Assembly (NCBI RefSeq): GCF_000003605.2
Contig: NW_003115949.1
Span: 1,736-18,016, forward strand
Source of the DNA: Saccoglossus kowalevskii
Lineage: Eukaryota > Hemichordata > Enteropneusta > Harrimaniidae
Length of the DNA stretch: 16,281 nucleotides
Direction: 5' to 3'
Below, one piece after another: positions 1 through 10,400 of this stretch. Below the pieces are notes generated by a model. The model had not been told where the DNA came from, ran no database searches, and was given only the letters and a program-made list of their open reading frames with translations. Numbering within the stretch: the stretch's first letter is position 1; each line of letters begins with the position of its first letter. The translations under genes were made by a program, and so were the position numbers.

Positions 1-563
1 GCCCGGTATGCATCTGCCTGTTTAAAAATTTAAAGCTTCCTGTTTTAGAATCTTAGAATCCTACTACTGATTACAGCTCTGTATTTAGTCCCCGTTCGGA
101 CACCATCCAAAAACAGAGACTTATAGATTGACCTCTATGTGTGTGCGTCTTTGTGTCTGTGTGTGCATGCGCCCAAACCTATATCTTCGACATGCCTGAA
201 CCGATTACATTCAAACTTCACACATACATCAAAAATAATATTATACACATGTACATATGCACATCAATTTGTTCCACAATCTGATTCAAGTTAGCCGAAT
301 AGCAGCCATTATTTTTGTACTGAAATGAAATAAAGTATTTCTGGCATCCTGAAACCGGATCTTCACTGTTTACAGATGGATTTTGTTCAAACTTAGTCCA
401 TACATTGGACATTATGGGACCTTGATGCATGTCATTTCGTTTTTCAATGAATGCAGTTCTAGTGTCATATCTCTGACATCCTTTGACTGATTATTTCAAA
501 TTTTATTTATTCTTAATACATCATGTCATAGATATACTGGTGTATTAGTTTGATGATCCATTT

Positions 564-590
564 CAAAATGGCCGACCGGTGGCCATTTTG
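564..590. repeat. Perfect 10-bp-stem hairpin
   Basis: CAAAATGGCC and GGCCATTTTG are exact inverted repeats around a 7-nt spacer (GACCGGT). It could be the core of a degraded inverted-repeat element. No function can be assigned. Confidence 0.8.
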
Positions 591-787
591 TTTTAATTAA
601 TGCTGTACCAGAGCAATATCTAAGTACAATCAGATACAAGATGACTGAATGCCAATTATTTTAATGTTAAAAAATCATCATAATCAAGCATCAGCTTCTG
701 GATACATATCTCTGACATGTTTATGTTCAACCTATATTACTATATCAGGAGTTTTTCTAGAAAAAAAACTGCAAGAGGGAGCACTGC

Positions 788-1188
788 AATTCAGCGTCAC
801 CACCAAGTAGGGGAGATAGGGTTCTCCTTAGGGTTCTTTTGATAATTCTAAGTTAAAATGAAGCATTCTATGGCTTCCTTGGGGCCAAAATTACTATCAG
901 ACAGGTCACAGTTAAAGACTGTGGCCACATGTGATCCCTGGTCAATCAGAATTTTATGGTTGCCAGAGGATCTACTCCCCAGGGTAAAGGGATGCATGGC
1001 CATAGCATGAGGGCGCTGCGCCCCTGTTCCTTTGTTTATAAAAATCCCGGTATAAACAAAACTATGTACATGTATCATAAATTTGATAACTCACAGGGAC
1101 TGTGCCATGCATGGCTTGTTGTAATATATTTTTGTTGTTTTAACCAAGTGTTGATTCCTGTACATTACAGGGTTAGTGACGCTGAATT
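788..1188. repeat. Interval bounded by a 13-bp perfect inverted repeat
   Basis: AATTCAGCGTCAC at 788-800 and GTGACGCTGAATT at 1176-1188 are exact reverse complements about 400 bp apart. The pairing does not continue inward or outward. It may be the termini of an old non-autonomous element; no target duplication is visible. Confidence 0.45.
1031..1060. repeat. Perfect 10-bp-stem hairpin, 10-nt loop
   Basis: TTTGTTTATA and TATAAACAAA are exact inverted repeats around AAAATCCCGG. It lies inside the interval bounded by the 13-bp inverted repeats at 788-800 and 1176-1188. Confidence 0.85.
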
Positions 1189-1306
1189 CAGAAAATATAA
1201 TTTTCTATTAACCTAACTTATACTTATACAATATTTAACCCAGCCATTTGTCATAGATTTGGGTGATGTATAATTAATTTATTCATATTTCCATGACAAC
1301 CAATAG

Positions 1307-1416
1307 GTAGTAAGCAGTTCGGTGCCCCATGTTTGAAGGGAGGTAGTTCATATCTTGTGGACATTACGGCAGACGGTTCGACTATGGGAACTGCAGGAAT
1401 AGTGTACATGGACTCG
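1307..1416 (+). CDS. Exon 1 of window: first domain IV, C-terminal part
   Basis: Frame starting ..SKQFGAPC and ending AGIVYMDS. It continues directly into exon 2 as YMDSLVLLPV, which resembles the WLDYVLVVPE stretch that ends the first domain IV of laminin alpha-5. The acceptor is uncertain: AATAG ending at 1306, or AAGCAG ending at 1317, which would start the exon at TTC 1318 in phase 0. The sequence before 1306 has in-frame stops. The donor GTGAGT at 1417 leaves phase 0. Confidence 0.75.
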
Positions 1417-4400
1417 GTGAGTTTTTTCATCAAATATATAAAAGCCATTTTGTGAAGAAGTATTGCATTCTGGGTTTATATATTTACTGTTTCTGGATTT
1501 TCTTTTTATTTTTAATAGCATTATAACTAAATTATTGTTTTTTATTGTTAACATTTTTTTCATCTGATGAATAGTTAGTTCTGTTGCCAGTTTTGGATGA
1601 CATCAGTCTGTATACATCCAATGATACCACACAAGAAGAGAAAGATAAGATGTCAACGTGCTGGGAATCATCCTTGAAGGCTGATCCGCAACAAAGAGCG
1701 AGTCTGTCTTGCTCTGATATTGAATTCTCAATGATGGCTGAAGTCTATGGTGATGCTATTCGTACGTCAACTTTTGTCTTTCTTGTATTCACTGTAATAT
1801 AGATGTAAAATACTTTATTTCAGCTGGAATTAATTTTTACTTAAAAGAATTTTTGGGTGTTTTGTATGGAATTTATTTTCACTGATGTTTGATGAGTTGA
1901 ATGTAAAAATGGTATATTCGCTGGATTTTCTTTTCACTGAGTCATCACTTCAGTGAAAATAGTGAAAATTAATTCCAAGCGAAAATAAAAAAAATATTAT
2001 GGATGATTAAAATATTTTGGATGACTTTGGACGAAATGAAATTTAATTTCAATTGGATACTCATTTTGGAATGTGACTCAGCCAAAAGCGGGACTTACTG
2101 AGGCGCGATTTAGCAAAGGGTTACTGTATTACATCATAATCTTTTGTAATCGCTAAAATTACGGTAGTCAGTGTACAATAATTACCACTGGAAAATACAG
2201 GATCATTTCTGTGATGTAATTACTGCTCTCAGCGTATTGATAACATCACACATGTGCAAAATCGAAGAAAATATTAAAAACGATTTTCGATTGACGAATC
2301 TCACAATGAAAACATACCCACACAACCTGTTTGATTAGAACATAAATGAGTGGATTTAGAACGACTACATTAGGTTTTTAAAAATTAGTTTACCAAATCA
2401 GCTTAGAGTTTGCGGTTGACAGGTATTTTCATTGTTTCACCAAGTTATATTGTGTCGTAATTTTGCTGTATTTTATGGGGTATTTTCATCGTACCATATT
2501 AGAAAAATGCGAATTCCAAATATGGAATGATTACACATGTAAGCGTCCTCTAATAATAAAACAAACATGGCTGCCACAAGAGTTTGACCGGACTCCACAC
2601 AAAGAAGTTCGCTGATTCTGTTCTAAACTTTTTAGATTTTGGCATTCCCATGGTATATCCTTGGAACGAAAAGCTGTATCATAATAAGGTTATTACGAGT
2701 ATACCTCAAAGTATGCATGAAGACAGTACAGCCGCACTATCGACAGACGTGCAGCGGAGGTCGATGTGTGGCAGACTTTCTGTCATTCATAGTTTTTCAT
2801 ACAAAAACAATTGCACGTCAGAGCATATGCACAGTAGCATCTAAACAAGCCTGATAGAAGATAATTTCAAAATAATGGATTGCATAATCTATTGGAAAAC
2901 GTGTGATATGGTGGCTGTGAACACACATAGATACTTTTAAGTATTAGAACATAGTACTCCAAGATTCGTCGCATGGAACATCATTATACCAGTAGTCTTA
3001 TTGATTTTTCATCAAAATGCCAGTCCCGGTATTCTCTAGCATTTTTGTTTTAGCATGATATTCTAAATAAATTTAAAAAATATTTTGCAAAAACCAACAT
3101 TCAATAAAGACAAAATAAAAATTTATAAAAATTACGTCTTTAGATAAAAGTTGGCAAAGTTGGCAAAGTTGGCAAAGATGACCAAAAATAAGATCACTTA
3201 TGATTCTGTTTTTCAGCGTGTAATTGTAATGCCGAGGGTAGCGTATCAGATACGGTATGCGATTCTCATGGTGGACAGTGCGAGTGTTTGAGTAATATCA
3301 TATCCAGAACATGTGACTATTGCGCTGTCTATCACTATGGTTACGAGTCTGGGCTAGGATGTACTAGTAAGTTATTGAATTATTATAGTTTTATTTGTTC
3401 GTTATTTCATTACTCATATCAGCACCAACTCACAAGTAATAAAAAGCCTAGTGCAGATCTTGTGATAGGAGCTAGACATCGTATAAATATAACATTATTA
3501 AATTCCTTACTCTTTGAGATGAGTATGGCTGTGTTCTGTAGCATGCACACAGGAAAGGAACATTAGGTAACCCCCATAAAGTTTCTAATGGTCAATTACC
3601 CTCCAATTTCCCAAACTTTTAGACCATAGCAATAAACCCAAATAAACTCCACTGGGTAAAAAACACCTAAAAAATGTGCATCCATTGATTTTTACGCCGC
3701 TACAAACTTTAATATGTCTGCTTGCGTGTTGTAATATGTTTTAAATCTGTAAACCCATATATAATGATTTCATTAAATGATACTGGTATTTTAAAATTAG
3801 TCTGAACACATTGACTACTGAGACACTCTACGGATAGTCATGGATTGCTGATTTCTACTGTATAAGAATTCTCCTGCATGCAATGTATTAAACCATATTT
3901 TCTTTCCTACAGGCTGTGATTGTCATCCTGAAGGCTCTCTGTCATTGTCATGCAACCATACAACAGGCATTTGTGATTGTCAAGTGTTTGTAAATGGTTC
4001 TAAATGTGACATTTGTTATACCGAGTATTATGGACTTGATTCAGGTAAGTTTAATTACTCTGCTGATGGCTCACTAAAACAATAATTATTCATGTCTCAG
4101 TACAACATTAATAGACCATCTTATGGTCAATGCTATATCCCGTGTTAAGTGTGAAATCAAACGCAAAAACAAGACAAGCAAAGATCATAGTGTCATAGTG
4201 GCATCAAAACATTGCATGGGGTACGACTAACATGAAACTACTTGTTCGCATATTTCCACGCTTAATAATGTGCCATACAGATTTGATGATGGTCAATTTT
4301 GATGAAGTAAAGATATCTTGATGCCATATATACTATAAAAAAAGAGTTGAAGTTCAAAATCAGCAATGAAAGTTTGAAATCTTGCAATGAACAAAAATTA

Positions 4401-7400
4401 CCAATTTTAAGATCAGTGTTTAATGAAATAGACATTCAAGATGTGTTGTACTATTCTTTTATACTATTACGTTCATTTTAATGATTTATTTGATAAGCAC
4501 TATATGAATGATTATAATCAATAATGGGTTTATAAACAAATATAATATTGTAGCTGTACATTGAACCATATTCCAAATAGACAAGTCATATAGTACACAT
4601 GTACTTACAATCTGAGTACATGTATCTCAGAGTGATAATCTGTGTAGCAATCACAATTGTATGTCATGACTGCAAAGTTATTCATTTTTACTCTAATGAA
4701 AGAATTTTCAAGCAAAATGTCATACAAAAAAATCATAAAAATGGTGATAAGAAACCGCTGATTGCTCTGACAACATTGGTAGTCTTTTGTCACATGATTA
4801 TGAACATTTTAAACTTGCATCATGCTGGAAATGGTCTATTGCTGTAATATGTTGAATATAGGAGCATCATTAGGAAAATATAATGCAATATCCTAACCAT
4901 GTATTATAGATATAGAGAAACCATAGCTTTAAATTGTTAAGTAAAGTGTGCCCTCTAGAGGTGGTAGTACTCCCTCTACAGGCAGCAGTAGTTTTTAACC
5001 TGTATCTATATTGGTAGTTTTATTGATGGATAATGTCGTACATAAAATTTGTATTTTATTTTGCTATGTGCATGCTGTTATGAATAACCCTGCATGATTG
5101 TATGTTTGTTCACGACACATTACCTTTCTGCATTATGGTTGTCATGGTTACCATGTAGTGAATATCACAGAGACAGGTATAGTGGTATATTTTGCACAAC
5201 TTGCCAATTTTATATACCCACAATCCTTTGAGTTTGAAGAAGTAAACAATTAATCTTCTCTTTGAGAGAAAAAATGTTTACATTGAAAACAAAAAATTTT
5301 AATTCGAAACTCTTTCATAAATTGCTACATAACGTTCAGCCTATGCCCAGATGGATACATTACTGTAGCAACAAATAACAAAATTACAATAATTTTTTTT
5401 AAAGCATCAAACTCAAAGCATTCTGGGTAAAAATGGTACATGTTACCACATGTTTTTTAGTGGCATTTTTTTTTCCATTCTCATTATTATTCAATTCAAA
5501 TGTATCTTGATTGATATCTTGGCAAGTCCAATCCATTCCCATTTATTAGCGCAGACATTACAATTTTATAAATATTATAAATAAGGTGAAATGTAATGTT
5601 TAGTTTTTTAGTTTTTAAAGTTGAAAACGTTGAGTGTGTATATTTACATGTGTAATGAGTTTGAGCATCTGATAATATGTAGGCCAACATGTCACCATGG
5701 CAACAGAGAAATCATTAAAAGTTTGTTTGCTTCTCACAGCTCTGATCTATGAATTACTTGATCAAGCATGTATGAAATGACAGGCTATTTATGTTTGGTC
5801 TCAAATTTACCAAAAAATGGCGAAAAAAACAACAGAAAAATTTTGAATCAATATTCTGGTTATTAAATTATGTCAGTGGTAGTGCATAAATTACATTAAT
5901 GCACCAATGGGATGTGGTGTTACAAAAAATGCAAATTAGAAGGCCCATTTTACTTTTCGTGATTTAACGTCCCCCAAATTCCTCTGAAATGTGCGTTTAT
6001 GTTGCCATCATTTTAAAGTATCACACCCAATGTTATCAATTTTTTTGGTACAAAGATTGTCCATTCTCTCTGCCCTGTCCATCAAAGACTGATATAGATA
6101 TTTTTAATACAGACCTTCTGATTGGCTCAGCCATCAACAATATTTCTATTCTATTCTATCAGAAAGAATGTCTTATAGATCTCTACAAATATTGGCCACA
6201 GTGAATGTACAGTCAGTTATACCAGGCTAGCAAAATAATTTATGAAGAAAAATAAATATGTAGTGGTGCATATCTATAAGGGTTCAAAGGTGAAAGTTCA
6301 AAGGTGAAATGTGTAGCAAGATTTTGTCAAGGAGATGCTCTTGATGTCGTAAAATTAGAACAGTTGATTAATTATTGGTACTTTCTTTTCAAATATTGTT
6401 GATTACCGGTAGACTTTTTTCACAGTGCCAACATAATTACAGATAGAAATAACATGAATGTATCTTGACTGTAGATAAATCTCTGCAGACAGTGTACAAT
6501 ATTTTAAAACAAAATACATGTAGGTAATCAGCTGCTCTGACCTTACAACATCCAAAGCAATATTGGTGGTTTTCATTAATCTTTTCACCACCAGTTCCCG
6601 CTCTTCATCACAAATTTACAAACTAGTCCCATTTATAGTCTGCACTTTCCTTCAGAAGATTGAGACAAAAATAGTCTCATGTTTTGAGTAAAAACTGAAA
6701 ATTGACTAAAATTTTGTCTGTTGGCTCCAAAATTAGGGCTCATTTCCAGAAATATTAGAAAAAAGTGCAGAAAATTTGAGCGAGAAAGTCTGGTGGTGAA
6801 AAGGTTAATTAACTGAAATGTCTTTTACAGAATAGGTAAAACCTCGTTTTCTGGACAAACTTTCTTGTAACAAGCCCCCCCCTTCCCAATCTTTGTCATA
6901 CATATCATATAGAGATTCTACACAAATAAATGCCAAACCCAACTGTTTCACTTATTGCTTATGTTATCTAATATTGATGTCAAACATTTTTTTCGTTTTG
7001 ACCCCTCCTCAAGGTTCTGGCTGCACTCCCTGTGTATGTGAATCTGAATATTCCCTTAATAACAGATGTAGCAATGATGGACAGTGTGATTGTAAATCTG
7101 GCATTGGAGGTGTGTCCTGCGATGTATGTCAAGCAGGGTAAGTATACTGTCGGAAACTAACATCCTGGCATTTTTTATCATCTTGACAACCACAACCAGC
7201 GAAAACAGTGGTAGAAAACTCTCAAAAAAGTGTGCTTTGGTATAGTTGTTGAGACTCTCCTGAACAGTGCAAGAAGATTTAAAATATGCAACATATATAA
7301 ATTTGGTTGTTTTCTCGACCTTCACCAACTCTTCGATCGGCGTTCTTCAGCAGCTCGCATATAGCTCATAGAAATACATGGTACATGGGACGTGTCTTTC

Positions 7401-10400
7401 CTTGACGTAGCTTTGCCCCGAGAATTGACAGATTGACAAAAAGAATTGACAAAATTCTGCAACCCAAAGATTGAGTAAACTAGAAATGTGTTGAAATTGT
7501 TGTTATTTAAAGAAAGATATTTTATAATTCATTTTAGCATTTTTCCTGACTACTGTATTTGTGAAAATTCTTTTGTATGAAATTATGGAAGAGGTTAAAA
7601 ATTACAGAACATCTCTAATTTGTTTACTAAAAATGTTTTCATATTATGAAATATTGATTTTATTTTTCATGTTAGTGATTTTTTTTTTTAAAGACAGTTT
7701 TGCTTGAAATACAAAATAAATTATATATGTTTGATGTCAACTGTCTCTGTTATAATGACATTGTCTGTATCCATCTCTTGATAGTTACAGTAATTTCAGA
7801 ATTTTTAAATTTTACTGTATAGGTTTTATAATTTAACGACTGATGGGTGCACGGCATGCGAGTGCAACGTGTATGGTACGACTGCTAGTGAATGCAATTC
7901 CAATGATGGCACGTGTACGTGTACAATTGCGACACAAGGGGATAATTGTGATAGCTGTCAAAAGGGTAAGTTTAATTTATAGGGACCATCTCTAAAGTTT
8001 GCAAATTTGGAGTCAATGCAAAGCTTTAACCGACTGTACCTGATTGGCTACTGAACCCTAACACCCAACAGTTGGACCAATCAGAGAGCAACTCGTTTGT
8101 TGATAGTTTTTTTTTTCATATCAAATTCTGTTTTGTATATATGCTTCTACTGAGCTGCAAATATGTGAATTCTGGTGTCATTATTTGCAGTCTTTTGCAT
8201 TATGTTTCTCTGGTGTTTATTGACTCTACATGTACAATGGTGCATGTCTGATAATGATTGGTTTATTGCAGCTATAATGAAAGTCACGTTTGCTAGAATC
8301 TTTGCTATATACTGAAGCATGGACAAAAATGTGTTCTTATGTGAATGTATGCAAGATAGAAAATGCATTCAGTAGTGAGAAATAATAATATTGCTCTATT
8401 CTAATCTAATAAACCTAATACAGTATGTACAACAATGAATGGTTGTCCTAACAGTACTATGCAAGCACACTTTTACTTAAAGCTGGCTCATTGTTGGCGC
8501 GGGCAAAGGACCAGCAAGCCAGCCCAGGACTTGCATTGTTGACCGGGCTTGCTTTTGATCGGAAGCTTTCCTTTGGGAAGGGACAGGTGTCAACTTTCCT
8601 GTGCAAACATGCAAAGCTTGCTTTTTAGGCTACTATGAGAATCATGACAGATTAGTTGCAATGTCTGTTACAAGTACATTGCAGTTTGACATTTTACTTT
8701 TATGCATTTCATGTAATATATAAAAATCAGAAATGCCACTGCCAGTTTCAAGAGCACTATTGGTAATTTGATTTCAGAATATTATGGGCTGGGTCCCTGG
8801 AGCAGCCTTGGATGTATACCATGTATGTGTTCTGGACATTCTACAAACTGCACCACTGCCACTGATTTTTATTACTTGAACTTGTACACCGATTGGTCCC
8901 TTTTTGAAGAGGTAGCCGTGGCCCCTAGATGGAGTGGTTCAACCGCAATAGAAGGTGGTGAGGATGTGGAAGTTGAGGACATCGCTGTAGTGGAAGGGGA
9001 TATGTCAAGGTATGACGTCTTCTCTAAAACGCTTGCGCTTGTGTGGATAACTTCACCCACAGACTATCAACGAATCGCAGACAAACACATGTATAAATTG
9101 AAACGGCAGAATATATCCAAAATTTGGAAACAGTGTATAAATGCTAGAGTTTAATATTGAATTGAGTACCGAAAAATCTCAAAATATTTAGCCATATTTG
9201 TAACCCCTCCAGGGCCATGATTTTTTAATGTTGAAATTTTAGTGTAACAGTTTACACATTTTTATGTACATTTTGGTTAATTTTTTACCAAATAGACACG
9301 ATTTTCTATTGGCTGCAGGTTTTGATCAAAATTAGGATTTACTAATAACTTTCTCTAAATAATAATAATATTTTGTTGCTTCAGGTTTGTTTTAAAAATG
9401 ACTGAGCCACCGAATGCAACTGAACTATTCTTTGTTTCATCTGAGCCATATAATGGAGACAAGCGAACTGCCTATGGACAGGTTTTGTCGTTTACTATCA
9501 GTCAATCACAGCTTGAAAATCAGACCATTTCAGATGTAGGCGATGTGTTCATATATGGAATGTATGCCACTGAGCCGCTTGTAGCTAGTCTGCCAGAGAA
9601 TCCAAACACCACGGCAACCACCTACACCGTAAGTCATCTATAAAAGACGTTTATAATCTGCTCCTTCAATCAGTTTTATCAGTTATCAGACATATTTCAT
9701 TGTATATGATGTTCATTACATGTAGCAATTTAATATATAATAATTTTTCCAGTGGATTACCCTGCTTAACTGTGTTTGTAATGTTATTGAAGACCACTCA
9801 GTTACTTATTTATGTTGTTATGTAAATTATGTGACCCCCTAACTTACCTATTGTTTGTAATGCAAGTTGTATAAGTTTATCACGACTAAAACATCACACC
9901 TGCCATTTTGGTAGTAGGGCACCAGGATGACAGAATCATGTTCATTCCTCAAGCTGGTGGAATGTTAATAATTCTATCTGTTTGTTTAAAGTATACACTG
10001 AATGAGTTGGATGAATCATGGCGTATGGGAGATGGTAAAACACCTGTATTTCAAGACTTCTATACTATTCTTGCTGGGATAGAAAACATCTACATCAGAG
10101 CAAAGTATACTTCAGTAAGTACACCAATCAGACACCACCTTACTAGCTCTATGCATGATTAGTTATCCAATCAACAACTAGCTTACTGCACCACCACTGT
10201 GTATCGTCTACTGTGATTGATTATTCTAATGTATTTACAAAAGATAAAAACAAAACTAGATGGACCAATTTTACCAAATATATTGGACCATTACAGCAGA
10301 TTATATTTATAGAAATATCACTTAATTTTGTGTTTTTTTTCACTGCAGTTAGAAGGTACAAGTTCTAATTTGTATGCTGTACGCCTGGACTATTCTGTTG

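Larger units (their letters stand above)
1..1306. other. Upstream intron, no exon recognised
   Basis: No reading frame here shows LE cysteine spacing or domain IV similarity, so I take it as the 3' part of the intron before the first visible exon. It contains a GT-rich microsatellite-like run near 138-167, a 14-bp direct repeat (CATATCTCTGACAT at 466-479 and 705-718), a 10-bp-stem hairpin at 564-590, and a 13-bp inverted repeat pair enclosing 788-1188 with a second hairpin inside it. The short open frames on both strands, such as 848-1078 and 956-1216, look like chance. Confidence 0.6.
1762..3216. other. Intron 2-3, 1455 bp
   Basis: This AT-rich intron carries a MITE-like element at 1806-2000 whose second copy lies at 10750-10935, and a 9-bp triplet repeat at 3151-3177 just before the acceptor TTTCAG (3216). 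The overlapping short frames at 2584-2854 have no recognisable similarity or composition signal, and I consider them chance. Confidence 0.7.
4045..7013. other. Intron 4-5, 2969 bp, the largest in the window
   Basis: Exons 4 and 5 join in phase and complete LE2, so no exon is missing here. No frame inside has LE-type cysteines. The intron holds an inverted-repeat-bounded element (5214-5434), an X-box-like motif (5691-5704), a 14-bp tandem duplication (6282-6309), a TTAA-type MITE (6576-6808) and a short C tract near 6876-6883. The open frames at 4599-4847 and 5989-6204 have no recognisable similarity. A transcriptional enhancer in such a long intron is possible but not shown. Confidence 0.7.

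Noticed and set aside
956-1216. Open frame of 86 codons on the plus strand, and the overlapping minus-strand frame 848-1078
   Set aside because: No similarity to laminin domains or any protein I recognise, both strands open at once, and located in an interval bounded by inverted repeats. Treated as chance.
2584-2854. Two overlapping plus-strand open frames in intron 2-3
   Set aside because: No recognisable motif. Exons 2 and 3 join perfectly without them.
1307-3366. Laminin beta chain (domain IV type B followed by an LE repeat with GGQC)
   Set aside because: The SLVLLP motif and GGQC LE repeat recall beta chains, but the Laminin B (type A) domain downstream is absent from beta chains. The whole order fits alpha-5/LanA.
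4599-4847. 82-codon open frame with hydrophobic stretches in the 3-kb intron, also open on the minus strand
   Set aside because: No known domain, and AT-rich sequence readily yields hydrophobic-looking frames. Exons 4 and 5 already complete LE2, so no extra exon is needed.
8768-9154. The 128-codon open frame as an independent gene starting at ATG 8768
   Set aside because: The ATG is in the intron before the acceptor at 8777, and the frame reads through the donor at 9010. The laminin-like part is exactly 8778-9009.
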